The translations under genes were made by a program, and so were the position numbers. This document shows, piece after piece, positions 1-11,304 of a stretch of DNA of 64,000 nt (position 1 is its first letter; every line of letters starts with the position of its first letter). The DNA lies in NCBI RefSeq assembly GCF_004331265.1, contig NZ_SJOO01000004.1, positions 483,378 through 547,377 on the forward strand, read 5' to 3'. Below the pieces are notes generated by a model. The model had not been told where the DNA came from, did not search any database, and saw only the letters and a list, made by a program, of their open reading frames with translations. Source of the DNA: Enterobacter wuhouensis. Lineage in GTDB: Bacteria; Pseudomonadota; Gammaproteobacteria; Enterobacterales; Enterobacteriaceae.

Positions 1-477
1 GAAGTTCACCAGCATGACCCCGGCAAAGCCGAGAATACAGCCCAGCGTTTTGTTATAGCTCAGCTTGTCGTTGTGGTAGATAAAGTGCGCCAGCAGCACG
101 CTGAAGAAGGTTCCGGTGGCGTTCATAATCGACCCATTGACGCCGGTTGTATACGCCAGCCCGATATAAAAGAAGGTGTACTGGATCGACGTTTGCGTCA
201 GCCCCAGGATCGTCAGCTGGCCAAACTGCGTCGGCGTCAGCCTGGCGATGGGCTTGCGCTGCGCTAAGGCAAACAGCAGCAGTAAAGCACCGGCAAACAG
301 GAAACGGTATCCGGCAAACACAACCTTCGACGGAATATCATCGGTCGCTATCTGGAAGAGTTCATAACCGCTTTTAATGGCCGGGTAGGAGCTACCCCAA
401 AGCAGACAGCAGAGCGTGGCGCAGGCATAGGCCACATTACGACGGGCAAAAACGGGCGTGGGTAGAGGGGTATCCAT
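1..477 (-). CDS. DMT/EamA family transporter (partial)
   Basis: The open frame reads leftward from an ATG at 477 and runs off the window edge after 159 codons, so the C-terminal half is missing. The product starts MDTPLPTPVFARR and continues with hydrophobic helices. These include CCLLWGSSYPAIKSGYE, the first-helix signature of EamA/RhaT-like drug/metabolite transporters, and a later GVNGSIMNATGTFFSVLLA stretch typical of the third and fourth helices. It is an inner-membrane protein and its substrate cannot be told from sequence. It lies downstream of rplI on the same strand but beyond that operon's terminator, so it is probably its own unit. Confidence 0.8.
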   Translation of the reverse strand, partial: MDTPLPTPVFARRNVAYACATLCCLLWGSSYPAIKSGYELFQIATDDIPSKVVFAGYRFLFAGALLLLFALAQRKPIARLTPTQFGQLTILGLTQTSIQYTFFYIGLAYTTGVNGSIMNATGTFFSVLLAHFIYHNDKLSYNKTLGCILGFAGVMLVNF

Positions 478-570
478 AGCAAATCTCATAAATAAAATTG
501 CGTTTCAATTATTATCAGAGAATGCGTCAGGAATAGCTACCATACAAGATCAAAAGCGCCTGTCGGGTCG

Positions 571-603
571 CTTAAAAAGCAAAACGCCGGCACAAGGCCG
601 GCG
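571..603 (-). terminator. Rho-independent terminator of the rpsF-priB-rpsR-rplI operon
   Basis: Read leftward, a 7 bp perfect GC stem (arms 585-591 and 597-603, CGCCGGC type) is followed by TTTTGCTTTTT. It lies just after the rplI stop at 628. Confidence 0.85.
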
Positions 604-627
604 CTTCGACGTGAGCAGAGTAAAAAA

Positions 628-1089
<462 letters not shown>

Positions 1090-1118
1090 TTAAAGTCGTA
1101 TTAATGGACCGTGCCCGA

Positions 1119-1665
<547 letters not shown>

Positions 1666-1671
1666 CAGAAA

Positions 1672-2085
<414 letters not shown>

Positions 2086-2107
2086 TTATTCAGCCTCCTG
2101 TCTGGGT

Positions 2108-2151
2108 CAGCCGAGGCCCGGGGAGGCAAGGAACGTGTTAAAGGTCGGCTG
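2108..2151 (-). promoter_or_regulatory. Candidate S6:S18-binding leader hairpin of rpsF mRNA
   Basis: In the rpsF 5' leader, arms CAGCCGA and TCGGCTG (2108-2114 and 2145-2151) enclose a pyrimidine-rich interior with a CCTCCCCGGGCC segment. Its position and shape match the known enterobacterial S6:S18 complex-binding RNA motif. The assignment rests on location and stem, not a covariance-model search. Confidence 0.6.
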
Positions 2152-2166
2152 AAAAATTGACGCGTC

Positions 2167-2195
2167 ATAATACTTGCGCCCCCCAGGAAACTCAA
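2167..2195 (-). promoter_or_regulatory. Sigma-70 promoter of rpsF operon
   Basis: Read leftward, -35 TTGAGT (2190-2195) and -10 TATTAT (2167-2172) are separated by exactly 17 bp, upstream of the rpsF leader. The rest of the 343 bp gap between rpsF and yjfY (2068-2410) should hold the yjfY promoter, for which I see no clear boxes. Confidence 0.75.
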
Positions 2196-2410
2196 GCTGA
2201 TTGCACAAATAATTCGCACAAAGCGCGAAGCGGGTCTAAGTGGGTGATTTAAAATTAATCACATCTTGAAGCGCTGTTTTTTTGAACAAGTGCATCAGAA
2301 ATGGTCATTCATCCCCATCCGATAAGCGATTAAACTTTAATCAGAGCACAACCAAAGGCAAAAGGAGAATCATTACCCCTTACACAGAACGCAGTCGTGG
2401 AGCGCATATC

Positions 2411-2686
2411 ATGAAAAGAATCGCATTTGCCGTAATGGCAGCGCTATTGCTCAGCGCAAACGCAATGGCCGCCATCAAGATAGATGGCCGACAGGCCAGA
2501 AACATGGATGATGTGCAAAGCTTAGGCGTAATCTACATTAATCATAATTTCGCCACCGAAAGTGAAGCAGATCAGGCACTGAATGAAGAAACCGACGCGC
2601 AGGGCGCAACGTATTACCACGTGATGTTAACCCGTGAGCCCGGCAGCAACGGCAATATGCACGCCAGTGCAGATATTTACCGATAA
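2411..2686 (+). CDS. yjfY: YjfY, small periplasmic YdgH/BhsA-family (DUF1471) protein
   Basis: The frame can be extended upstream, but the ATG at 2411 gives a 91-residue protein with a clean signal peptide (MKRIAFAVMAALLLSANAMA, cleavage after AMA). The mature part ends in HASADIYR, and its pattern IKIDG...GVIYINHNFATESEADQ...GATYYHVMLTREPG is that of DUF1471 stress proteins. Function is not established beyond the family link to stress and biofilm phenotypes. It is a single-gene unit with its own terminator, between rpsF and ulaF as in E. coli. Confidence 0.85.
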   Translation: MKRIAFAVMAALLLSANAMAAIKIDGRQARNMDDVQSLGVIYINHNFATESEADQALNEETDAQGATYYHVMLTREPGSNGNMHASADIYR

Positions 2687-2742
2687 CGCTTTAACGCTAG
2701 CACCAGGAAAGCCAACAAAGAGAACATAGCCATACTTTGACT

Positions 2743-2767
2743 TGCCCCCTGCCCGGGGGCTTTTTTT
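2743..2767 (+). terminator. Rho-independent terminator after yjfY
   Basis: GCCCCC and GGGGGC arms around a short loop are followed by seven T residues. yjfY reads into it from the left. The leftward ulaF mRNA ends on the other side and could use the stem, but without a U-run. Confidence 0.85.
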
Positions 2768-2824
2768 GTGAATGGCTCCGGAATACCACCGGTTACAACT
2801 GTTTCGGTATCCCAGAGCACTTAT

Positions 2825-3511
2825 TTACTTCTGCCCGTAGTAGGCATTGGGACCATGCTTGCGCATGAAATGCTTGTTCATCAGGTAGTCATCAATACCC
2901 GAAAGCTGCGGATTAATGCCGCGAGCAATCCACGCCATTTTTGCCACCTCTTCCATCACCACCGCATTATGCACGGCATCGTGCGCGTCTTTCCCCCAGG
3001 CGAATGGGCCATGCTGATACACCACAATCCCTGGCGTATGCAGCGGCTCACTCTCACCCAGCGTGTCGATGATCACCTTCCCGGTATTGAGTTCGTACTC
3101 CCCTTCTACCTCAGCCTGCGTTAACGCCCGCGTGCAGGGAATGTCGCCAAAGAAGTAGTCCGCGTGGGTCGTGCCCAGCGCCGGGATGGGCAGCCCCGCC
3201 TGCGCCCAGGCCGTCGCGTGCGTGGAGTGGGTATGCACCACGCCGCCAAGGGACGGATAACGCCGGTACAGCGCCAGATGGGTTGCGGTATCTGATGAAG
3301 GCCGCCATTTGCCTTCAACGACATGCCCTTCGAGATCCACCACCACCATATCTTCAGCTTTCATGGTGTCATACGCCACACCGCTCGGCTTGATCACGAC
3401 CAGCCCCTGCTCGCGATCGATAGCGCTCACGTTGCCCCAGGTGAACGTCACCAGGCCATAGCGCGGCAGATCCATGTTGGCCTCAAAGACCTGCTGTTTA
3501 AGCTTAAGCAT
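2825..3511 (-). CDS. ulaF: L-ribulose-5-phosphate 4-epimerase UlaF
   Basis: The 228-residue class II aldolase-fold enzyme converts L-ribulose 5-phosphate to D-xylulose 5-phosphate, the last step of L-ascorbate use. The metal site is visible in [15 protein letters not shown], with a third histidine in [10 protein letters not shown]. It is the final gene of ulaABCDEF and overlaps ulaE by 8 bp. araD encodes the same fold, but the ula context decides the name. Confidence 0.95.
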   Translation of the reverse strand: MLKLKQQVFEANMDLPRYGLVTFTWGNVSAIDREQGLVVIKPSGVAYDTMKAEDMVVVDLEGHVVEGKWRPSSDTATHLALYRRYPSLGGVVHTHSTHATAWAQAGLPIPALGTTHADYFFGDIPCTRALTQAEVEGEYELNTGKVIIDTLGESEPLHTPGIVVYQHGPFAWGKDAHDAVHNAVVMEEVAKMAWIARGINPQLSGIDDYLMNKHFMRKHGPNAYYGQK

Positions 3512-4364
3512 GTTCAGCCTCCAGCAACCCCGCGCGCGTCATGCGTTCGCGCACCCAATCACGCGCTTTTGCCACTTCCGCAGCCGGATCGGCTGACGTT
3601 TCGCTCCACATCTCAATCAGGTAAGGCCCGCAATACCCCGTCTGTTTAAGCGTTTCGAAGCACCGTTCGAAATCCACCACCCCGGTGCCGAACGGTACGT
3701 TTTTAAACACGCCTGGACGGGTATCTTTGACGTGCACCGCCACGATATGCCCAATCCCCGCCTGCAGCTCCATCTGTACATCGTTATCCCATGCCGACAG
3801 GTTGCCGATATCGGGATAAAGCTGGAACCACGGGTTATTGAGATAGTGCGCGTAGCCCAGCGCCTTGCTGATGGAGTTCATCAGCGGGTAGTCCATGATC
3901 TCCATCGCCAGCGTCACCTGCGCGCGGCTTGCCATCTCAACGCTCTCTTTCAGGCCGTCACGGAAACGACGGCGCGTTTCATCGTTGGCTTCCTGATAGT
4001 AAACGTCATACCCGGCAAGCTGGATCACGCGGATACCGACATCCTGCGCAAAGCGAATGGCTTTACGCATGATCTCCAGCCCCTGCGCACGCACGGCATC
4101 ATCTTCGCTGCCGAGCGGAAAACGGCGGTGAGCGCTCAGGCACATGGACGGCACGCGCACGCCCGTTTCGGCAACGGCGCTCACCAGCGCCAGACGCTGC
4201 TCGCGGCTCCAGTCGAGGCGAGAGAGGCGCTCGTCCGTTTCATCCACGGACATTTCGACAAAATCGAAGCCCAGCTGTTTTGCCAGCCGTAACCGCTCCA
4301 GCCAGCACTCCCCCGCAGGGAGTGCCTTTTCATAGATGCCAAGCGGGACCTGTTTAGACAACAT
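3504..4364 (-). CDS. ulaE: L-ribulose-5-phosphate 3-epimerase UlaE
   Basis: The 286-residue TIM-barrel xylose-isomerase-like enzyme has conserved [18 protein letters not shown], a substrate-binding [17 protein letters not shown] and a metal-ligand [10 protein letters not shown] segment. It interconverts L-xylulose 5-phosphate and L-ribulose 5-phosphate, between UlaD and UlaF in the pathway. The start is 9 bp downstream of the ulaD stop. Length is two residues more than the E. coli protein, the difference being at the C-terminus. Confidence 0.95.
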   Translation of the reverse strand: MLSKQVPLGIYEKALPAGECWLERLRLAKQLGFDFVEMSVDETDERLSRLDWSREQRLALVSAVAETGVRVPSMCLSAHRRFPLGSEDDAVRAQGLEIMRKAIRFAQDVGIRVIQLAGYDVYYQEANDETRRRFRDGLKESVEMASRAQVTLAMEIMDYPLMNSISKALGYAHYLNNPWFQLYPDIGNLSAWDNDVQMELQAGIGHIVAVHVKDTRPGVFKNVPFGTGVVDFERCFETLKQTGYCGPYLIEMWSETSADPAAEVAKARDWVRERMTRAGLLEAEHA

Positions 4365-4373
4365 ACCCGCTCC

Positions 4374-5024
4374 TTAGCCCCAAAGCTGAGCGATTGAGCG
4401 TTTGAACTGACGCGCGGCTTCCACCGGAGACGCGGCATCGCGAATGCTGCGACCGGCAATAAAGACGTGAATTGGAATGCCCTGGAACAGCGGCAGATCT
4501 TCCAGCGCCAGGCCGCCGGTGACGGTGACTTTAAAGCCCATATCCGCCAGACGTTTGATAGCGCTGATATCCGCTTCACCCCACGCCACGCCAGCGGCCT
4601 GCGCATCACGGCTGCGGTGGTACACCACCTGCTGAATGCCCGCATCGCGCCACTCCTGCGCCTGCTCCCAGGTCCAGAAGCCGGTCAGTTCAATCTGCAC
4701 GTCGCCGTTAAACTCTTTTGCCACGTCCAGCGCACCTTTGGCGGTGTTGATATCCGCACAGCAGATCACGGTGACCCAGTCAGCGTTCGCTTCAAAGCAC
4801 ATGCGGGAAAGGATTTTGCCTGCGTCGGCGATCTTCGCATCTGCCAGCACGATTTTATGCGGATAGAGCGCCTTCAGGTCGCGAACGGCGCGAACGCCCT
4901 CGCCTACGCACAAAATGGTGCCTACTTCGATAATGTCGACTTCTTCCGCAATCAGGCGGGTGGTTTCGTAAGCGTGGGACAGCGTCTGGTTATCCAGCGC
5001 AACTTGCAACATTGGTAATGACAT
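4374..5024 (-). CDS. ulaD: 3-keto-L-gulonate-6-phosphate decarboxylase UlaD
   Basis: The product is a 216-residue member of the orotidine-monophosphate-decarboxylase suprafamily. I chose the second possible ATG ([14 protein letters not shown]) because it matches the family start and spacing to the ribosome-binding site; an ATG two codons earlier is possible. ALDNQ, the Mg-binding pair in [12 protein letters not shown], and the phosphate-binding VTVTGGLAL and [10 protein letters not shown] are present. It decarboxylates 3-keto-L-gulonate 6-phosphate to L-xylulose 5-phosphate. Confidence 0.95.
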   Translation of the reverse strand: MSLPMLQVALDNQTLSHAYETTRLIAEEVDIIEVGTILCVGEGVRAVRDLKALYPHKIVLADAKIADAGKILSRMCFEANADWVTVICCADINTAKGALDVAKEFNGDVQIELTGFWTWEQAQEWRDAGIQQVVYHRSRDAQAAGVAWGEADISAIKRLADMGFKVTVTGGLALEDLPLFQGIPIHVFIAGRSIRDAASPVEAARQFKRSIAQLWG

Positions 5025-5036
5025 GTTCAATTCCTC

Positions 5037-5504
5037 TTAGACTGCCGCCGCAGTGGCGTGATCGATTAAATCCAGCACGTCCTGCTCGGTACGGCAGGCG
5101 CGTAAACGGTCGAAATTGGCTTCATCATCAAACAGATTGACGATCTGCATGATGCCCACCTCCTGATGCGTGTTGGCATCCACGGCGGCCATGGTGATCA
5201 GGATATCGACCGGGTCGTTATCTTCGTGGTTAAACACCAGCGGCGTTTTCAGCGTCACCAGCGCGAAGCCGGTTTTTTTGACGCCCTCTTCCGGCCGGCC
5301 ATGCGGCATTGCCAGGCCTGGCGCAATGACAAAGTAAGGGCCGTGCTGCGCTACGCCATCGAGGATGGCCTGGTAATAACGCGGCTCAACAACGTCAGCC
5401 TTAACAAGCAGATCCACGCTCAGCTTTACCGCTTCCTGCCAGGTGCTGGCCTCAGCCTGTAAAAGGATGGAATTATTCTCCGCCAGCGAATCACGTAGTT
5501 TCAT
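5037..5504 (-). CDS. ulaC: Ascorbate-specific PTS enzyme IIA
   Basis: The 155-residue EIIA of the mannitol/fructose type passes phosphate from HPr to UlaB. The phospho-acceptor histidine is H68, in [15 protein letters not shown] second conserved histidine lies in [10 protein letters not shown]. It sits between ulaB and ulaD, with gaps of about 10 bp, in the operon. Confidence 0.95.
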   Translation of the reverse strand: MKLRDSLAENNSILLQAEASTWQEAVKLSVDLLVKADVVEPRYYQAILDGVAQHGPYFVIAPGLAMPHGRPEEGVKKTGFALVTLKTPLVFNHEDNDPVDILITMAAVDANTHQEVGIMQIVNLFDDEANFDRLRACRTEQDVLDLIDHATAAAV

Positions 5505-5513
5505 GTTTCGTCC

Positions 5514-5819
5514 TTACTTCACGTCTTGTGGGAAGTGCTCTTTGATCACTTCCAGCAGTTTTGGTCCGAAATCCGCAGGCGACAGCATGTTGCGCACGCC
5601 CACCACATATTTGTTGCCCGTCACGGTGATTTCACCGGCGATGTGGGTAGAGGCGATGATGATGTCCGCGCCGTTCAGTTCACTTTTGTATTCACCCACC
5701 GCGCAGCTGTTCACCGTGTGGTCGATGTTTGACTGGGTTAAAAACTGGTCCACTTTCATCTTCATGATCATGGAGCTGCCTTGCCCATTGCCACACACAG
5801 CCAGGATACGTACGGTCAT
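5514..5819 (-). CDS. ulaB: Ascorbate-specific PTS enzyme IIB
   Basis: The 101-residue cytosolic EIIB of the lactose/cellobiose-like fold begins [20 protein letters not shown]. Cys9 is the phosphorylated residue and the following GNGQGSS forms the P-loop. It takes phosphate from UlaC and delivers it to ascorbate bound by UlaA. It lies 12 bp after ulaA. Confidence 0.96.
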   Translation of the reverse strand: MTVRILAVCGNGQGSSMIMKMKVDQFLTQSNIDHTVNSCAVGEYKSELNGADIIIASTHIAGEITVTGNKYVVGVRNMLSPADFGPKLLEVIKEHFPQDVK

Positions 5820-5831
5820 AATCGAAACTCC

Positions 5832-7292
<1,461 letters not shown>

Positions 7293-7299
7293 CTAGTAA

Positions 7300-7340
7300 T
7301 CACAAATAATCACCACAAGATTGCATTTGATTATTTGTGA
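7300..7340. promoter_or_regulatory. Candidate UlaR operator near ulaA (inverted repeat)
   Basis: A perfect 13 bp inverted repeat, TCACAAATAATCA (7300-7312) and TGATTATTTGTGA (7328-7340), has a 15 bp spacer. It lies 68-108 bp upstream of the ulaA start. The unit TGATTA/TAATCA recurs at the ulaG end of the same gap. In E. coli the UlaR repressor binds sites in this divergent region and loops it. Assignment of these repeats to UlaR is inference. Confidence 0.6.
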
Positions 7341-7538
7341 CGTATCACGCAAATTATTTCCACGAAGTTAATAATGATTTTCACTACCGATTCAGATAAA
7401 TAAATTAGTGCTTATAATTCATAAAGTTGATACTTAATAATGGTTATATTAACAACATAAAAACGGATTTTCCGTGATAGCGCGTAGATAAAATTCCGCA
7501 ATTTACCCGTTGCAAAGCAATTCAAAGAGTGCCAGAGT

Positions 7539-7575
7539 TAATCACAACAAATCACTATATGATTACTTTTGATTA
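7539..7575. promoter_or_regulatory. Candidate UlaR operator near ulaG
   Basis: An imperfect dyad (16 bp arms, 13 matched) starts TAATCACAACAAATCA and ends TGATTACTTTTGATTA, just upstream of the ulaG ribosome-binding site. It shares TAATCA/TGATTA units with the repeat near ulaA. The rest of the 360 bp gap (7233-7592) is AT-rich and probably holds both promoters. Confidence 0.55.
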
Positions 7576-7592
7576 AACCCAGGAGTCAAACG

Positions 7593-8657
7593 ATGAGTAA
7601 AGTAAACACCATCACCCGTGAATCATGGATTCTGAGCACCTTCCCGGAATGGGGCAGCTGGCTGAACGAAGAAATTGAGCAGGAACAGGTTGCTCCTGGC
7701 ACGTTTGCAATGTGGTGGCTGGGCTGCACCGGTATCTGGCTGAAATCAGAAGGCGGTGCGAATATTTGTGTCGATTTTTGGTGCGGTACCGGCAAACAGA
7801 GCCACGGCAACCCGCTGATGAAAAAAGGCCACCAGATGCAGCGTATGGCAGGTGTGGAAAAGCTCCAGCCAAACCTGCGTACCACGCCGTTTGTCCTCGA
7901 TCCTTTTGCCATTCGTCAGATCGACGCCGTGCTCTCTACCCACGATCACAACGATCATATTGATGTGAACGTCGCTGCCGCGGTCATGCAAAACTGCGCT
8001 GACGACGTTCCGTTCATTGGGCCGCAAACCTGCGTGGATTTGTGGATCGGCTGGGGTGTGCCAAAAGAGCGTTGCATCGTGATGAAACCGGGCGACGTGG
8101 TGAAAATCAAAGACGTGGAAATTCACGCCCTGGATGCCTTTGACCGTACTGCACTGATTACTCTGCCAGCCGATCAGAAAGCGGCAGGCGTGCTGCCAGA
8201 TGGTATGGACGAGCGTGCGGTGAACTACCTGTTCAAGACGCCTGGCGGCTCCCTGTATCACAGCGGCGACTCCCACTACTCTAACTACTACGCGAAACAC
8301 GGTAACGAACATCAGATCGACGTGGCGCTCGGCTCTTACGGTGAAAACCCGCGCGGCATCACCGACAAAATGACCAGCGCCGATATGCTGCGCATGGCGG
8401 AAGCGCTGAATACCAAAGTGGTGATCCCGTTCCACCACGATATTTGGTCAAACTTCCAGGCCGATCCGCAGGAAATCCGCGTCCTGTGGGAAATGAAAAA
8501 AGACCGTCTCAAGTATGGCTTTAAGCCGTTCATCTGGCAGGTGGGCGGCAAGTTCACCTGGCCACTGGACAAAGACAATCTCGAGTACCACTACCCTCGC
8601 GGTTTCGATGATTGCTTCACCATTGAGCCTGACCTGCCGTTCAAGTCCTTCCTCTGA
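7593..8657 (+). CDS. ulaG: L-ascorbate-6-phosphate lactonase UlaG
   Basis: The 354-residue metallo-beta-lactamase-fold hydrolase opens the lactone of L-ascorbate 6-phosphate to give 3-keto-L-gulonate 6-phosphate. The metal-binding [10 protein letters not shown] motif lies near residue 117. Further ligands sit in [12 protein letters not shown] and [11 protein letters not shown]. The ATG at 7593 follows CAGGAGTC and gives the family N-terminus [12 protein letters not shown]; the frame extends eight codons further but without support. It is divergent from ulaA. Confidence 0.96.
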   Translation: MSKVNTITRESWILSTFPEWGSWLNEEIEQEQVAPGTFAMWWLGCTGIWLKSEGGANICVDFWCGTGKQSHGNPLMKKGHQMQRMAGVEKLQPNLRTTPFVLDPFAIRQIDAVLSTHDHNDHIDVNVAAAVMQNCADDVPFIGPQTCVDLWIGWGVPKERCIVMKPGDVVKIKDVEIHALDAFDRTALITLPADQKAAGVLPDGMDERAVNYLFKTPGGSLYHSGDSHYSNYYAKHGNEHQIDVALGSYGENPRGITDKMTSADMLRMAEALNTKVVIPFHHDIWSNFQADPQEIRVLWEMKKDRLKYGFKPFIWQVGGKFTWPLDKDNLEYHYPRGFDDCFTIEPDLPFKSFL

Positions 8658-8669
8658 TTGTGAAGCCAA

Positions 8670-8708
8670 ATCGCCAGACCGTTGTGTCTGGCGATTTCAC
8701 ATTTCTTT
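8670..8708 (+). terminator. Terminator after ulaG
   Basis: Arms ATCGCCAGAC and GTCTGGCGAT (8670-8679, 8686-8695) form a 10 bp perfect stem. A T-rich tract (TTCACATTTCTTTT) follows. Confidence 0.75.
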
Positions 8709-8768
8709 TAGTAATTTCATGCTATTTCAAATATCATCTTTTCAAATCAATTCTTATCGGAATAGCTC

Positions 8769-9524
8769 ATGACGGAAGCGCAACGGCATCAAATTTTACT
8801 GGAACTCCTGGCGCAAACAGGGTTTGTCACCGTCGAGAAAGTAATGGATCGTTTAGGCATTTCCCCGGCGACGGCACGACGAGATATCAACAAGCTGGAT
8901 GAAAGCGGCAAGCTGAAAAAAGTCCGCAACGGTGCGGAAGCCATCAGCCAGCAGCGCCCCCGCTGGACGCCGATGAACATCCATCAGGCGCAGAACCACG
9001 ATGAAAAAGTGCGAATTGCCAGAGCCGCGTCGCAGCTGGTAAAACCCGGTGAGAGCGTGGTGATCAACTGCGGCTCCACGGCGTTTCTGCTGGGCCAGGA
9101 GATGTGTGGGAAGCCAGTGCAAATTATTACTAACTATTTGCCACTTGCTAACTATCTCATCGACCAGGAGCATGAAAGCGTGGTGATTATGGGCGGTCAA
9201 TATAATAAGAGCCAGGCCATCACGTTAAGCCCCCAGGACAGTGAAAATAGCCTCTATGCCGGACACTGGATGTTCACCAGCGGTAAGGGTCTCACCGCTG
9301 ATGGGCTGTATAAAACTGATATGCTGACCGCCATGGCAGAACAGAACATGCTTAACGTGGTGGGCAAGCTGGTGGTGCTGGTCGATAGCAGCAAAGTAGG
9401 CGAGCGCGCGGGCATGCTGTTCAGCCGCGCAGAACTGATCAGCATGGTTATCACGGGGAAAAATGCCAACCCGGAGATCCTCCAGAAGCTGGAAGATCAG
9501 GGCGTCAACGTGCTCCGTGTTTAA
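8769..9524 (+). CDS. ulaR: DeoR-family repressor UlaR
   Basis: The 251-residue product has an N-terminal winged helix ([20 protein letters not shown], about residues 18-37) typical of DeoR repressors. The sugar-phosphate-sensing domain carries [13 protein letters not shown] and IMGGQYNKS. In E. coli UlaR represses ulaG and ulaABCDEF and is released by L-ascorbate 6-phosphate. It lies 111 bp after ulaG, beyond a terminator, so it has its own promoter. Its stop overlaps the convergent yjfP stop by 4 bp. Confidence 0.95.
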   Translation: MTEAQRHQILLELLAQTGFVTVEKVMDRLGISPATARRDINKLDESGKLKKVRNGAEAISQQRPRWTPMNIHQAQNHDEKVRIARAASQLVKPGESVVINCGSTAFLLGQEMCGKPVQIITNYLPLANYLIDQEHESVVIMGGQYNKSQAITLSPQDSENSLYAGHWMFTSGKGLTADGLYKTDMLTAMAEQNMLNVVGKLVVLVDSSKVGERAGMLFSRAELISMVITGKNANPEILQKLEDQGVNVLRV

Positions 9525-10243
9525 AGGTGCTGAAGGAAAAAGTCCACGGTCGCATCCAGCGCCGTCGGCGTAATGCGGTGTCGAACCCCCGCTTCCCACA
9601 GGCAGGTCAGATTTCCGTCCAGCCCTTCATGCTGCAGCGCCTGCTGTAACCGGAAGGTTTCGCCAGGGGGGACAACATCGTCAGCATCGCCGTGCCACAG
9701 AAGCAGCGGACGGTCTGCCACGCGCGGCAGCGCACGAGCGACCTCCCATTCCGCCAGCAGGGCTTCAATCTCCGCTGACTCATGCGGTGGAAAGAGCGTT
9801 TTAGACAAGGAAGTGAAGTATCCAGACCCCATCAGGCACGCTACGGACTTCACCTCAGGATGGCGCGTCATGATCCCAAGCGCGGTCATCCCTCCCATTG
9901 AGGCCCCGGCCACCGCCAGACGATCGTCCGCCACCAGCCCCGCCTGATAAAGCGTATCGCGCAGCCCGGCAAATTCGGTCAGGCTACCATGCAGGATTTG
10001 CCAGAACTGCCCAAGACGGGCCTGTTCGTCGCCTGTAAACCGCGCACCGTGATCGGGCGCATCAGGCATCACAACGCGAAAACCAGCCTGCGCCAGCGCG
10101 ACGGCAAAATAGCTGTAGACCAGCTTTGATGAGGTAAATCCATGATAAAAGACCACTACAGGCAACGCCTTCTCACCTTTTCCTGAAGGGAAGGCGTGTA
10201 CTATTTCACGATCGCCGAGGCGGCGTATCTCAAGTTCAATCAT
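9521..10243 (-). CDS. yjfP: Esterase YjfP
   Basis: The 240-residue alpha/beta-hydrolase has [18 protein letters not shown] (oxyanion region), the nucleophile elbow GASMGGM, an aspartate in [15 protein letters not shown] and a histidine in [14 protein letters not shown]. coli YjfP hydrolyses short acyl esters in vitro; its physiological substrate is unknown. I take the ATG at 10243 ([10 protein letters not shown], the family N-terminus); one at 10249 is also possible. It is read toward ulaR. Confidence 0.9.
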   Translation of the reverse strand: MIELEIRRLGDREIVHAFPSGKGEKALPVVVFYHGFTSSKLVYSYFAVALAQAGFRVVMPDAPDHGARFTGDEQARLGQFWQILHGSLTEFAGLRDTLYQAGLVADDRLAVAGASMGGMTALGIMTRHPEVKSVACLMGSGYFTSLSKTLFPPHESAEIEALLAEWEVARALPRVADRPLLLWHGDADDVVPPGETFRLQQALQHEGLDGNLTCLWEAGVRHRITPTALDATVDFFLQHL

Positions 10244-10401
10244 TGTCATACCCGTGCGAATTAATGATTCATAATGTTGAGAGCTGGGTTACGGTTTCAT
10301 GCTATTTTCATTCGAAAATTACGCCCCAGATAACACTTCGGGAACATTCCCCCAAAACTAAATTTAGAGATCACTACACTAAGGCTATCAGGAAACGAGA
10401 T

Positions 10402-10710
10402 ATGGTTATGCGCAGGTTTGCTGCTTTATTGCTGGTGCTTCTGCTCAGTAGCTGTAGCGTACTTCAGGGAACGCCGCAGCCCGCACCACCGATTGCCGAT
10501 CATCCGCAGGAAATTCGTCGTAATCAGACAGAAGGATTACAGCGAATGGGAACGGTCTCCGCGCTGGTTCGCGGTTCCCCGGATGATGCGGAAGACGCTA
10601 TAAAGGCACAGGCCATCGCCGCCAAAGCAGATTATTACGTCATCATTATGGTCGACGAAACCATTATTACGGGACAGTGGTATTCACAGGCCATTTTGTA
10701 CCGTAAGTAA
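10402..10710 (+). CDS. bsmA: Lipoprotein BsmA (YjfO), biofilm/peroxide-stress
   Basis: The ATG at 10402 gives a 102-residue lipoprotein. A short charged start (MVMRR) and hydrophobic run lead to the lipobox LLSSC with Cys18. The mature part QEIRRNQTEGLQRMG...YYVIIMVDETIITGQWYSQAILYRK is a DUF1471/YdgH-type domain. In E. coli BsmA influences biofilm formation and stress survival. An upstream in-frame extension to 10243 would destroy the signal peptide and is rejected. It is read divergently from yjfP. Confidence 0.88.
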   Translation: MVMRRFAALLLVLLLSSCSVLQGTPQPAPPIADHPQEIRRNQTEGLQRMGTVSALVRGSPDDAEDAIKAQAIAAKADYYVIIMVDETIITGQWYSQAILYRK

Positions 10711-10858
10711 AGGTCATCATTTGAACGACATTTACACTGCTTTGCGTCCATAGACATTTTCCTGTCCACAATAAACTCCATGCCCGCCCCAATGGAAGTG
10801 AGTTTATTCGCGAAGGATTGCCCGGCGGATACCGGAGACATGTGAAATGGAGCTGACG

Positions 10859-11134
10859 ATGAAACGAACTCTTGCCTTGACCACACTGTTGCTCTCAGCT
10901 GGCCTTGTGAGCACAACCGCGCAGTCAGCTGAATTCGCCAGCGCGGATTGCGTAACCGGCCTGAATGAAATTGGCCTCATCTCCGTAAACAATATTACGG
11001 GGAGCCCGCAAGACGTTGAACGTGTCGTTGCCTTAAAAGCCGATGAGCAGGGTGCTTCCTGGTACCGCATCATTCAAATGCAGGAAGATAACCATGTCGA
11101 TCACTGGCGGGTACAGGCCATTCTTTATGCATAA
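10859..11134 (+). CDS. yjfN: YjfN, small periplasmic DUF1471 protein
   Basis: The ATG at 10859 gives a 91-residue protein; another ATG four codons earlier is possible. Signal peptide MKRTLALTTLLLSAGLVS... is cleaved near SA|EFAS. The mature domain is short and ends in HWRVQAILYA. It contains GLNEIGLISVNNITGSPQDVE and GASWYRIIQM, both strongly conserved with E. coli YjfN. E. coli YjfN has been reported as an activator of the periplasmic protease DegP. It is 148 bp after bsmA and has its own terminator. Confidence 0.88.
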   Translation: MKRTLALTTLLLSAGLVSTTAQSAEFASADCVTGLNEIGLISVNNITGSPQDVERVVALKADEQGASWYRIIQMQEDNHVDHWRVQAILYA

Positions 11135-11146
11135 TCCTTCCCAATA

Positions 11147-11179
11147 AAAGCCACTTATTTTTAGTGGCTTTACGTTTTT
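11147..11179 (+). terminator. Terminator after yjfN
   Basis: Arms AAAGCCACT (11147-11155) and AGTGGCTTT (11163-11171) are followed by ACGTTTTT. Confidence 0.85.
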
Positions 11180-11246
11180 GCAAACTCTTTATCGTTCAAG
11201 AAACCCAACAAAAACAGCTGAATAACATTCTGTTACATTATTTGAA

Positions 11247-11273
11247 TAAATGTTAGCTCTTCTTTGCCGTTGA
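11247..11273 (+). promoter_or_regulatory. Candidate sigma-28 (FliA) promoter for the chemoreceptor
   Basis: TAAATGTT (11247-11254) and GCCGTTGA (11266-11273) are separated by exactly 11 bp. The consensus is TAAAGTTT-N11-GCCGATAA, so each box matches 6 of 8. It lies 32 bp upstream of the start codon, the expected place for a class 3 flagellar/chemotaxis promoter. Confidence 0.6.
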
Positions 11274-11304
11274 AGAGCCATACCTTTTTAATAATGAGCA
11301 ATTT

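Noticed and set aside
10243..10402. Longer start for bsmA
   Set aside because: The extension has no Shine-Dalgarno and would bury the lipoprotein signal peptide.
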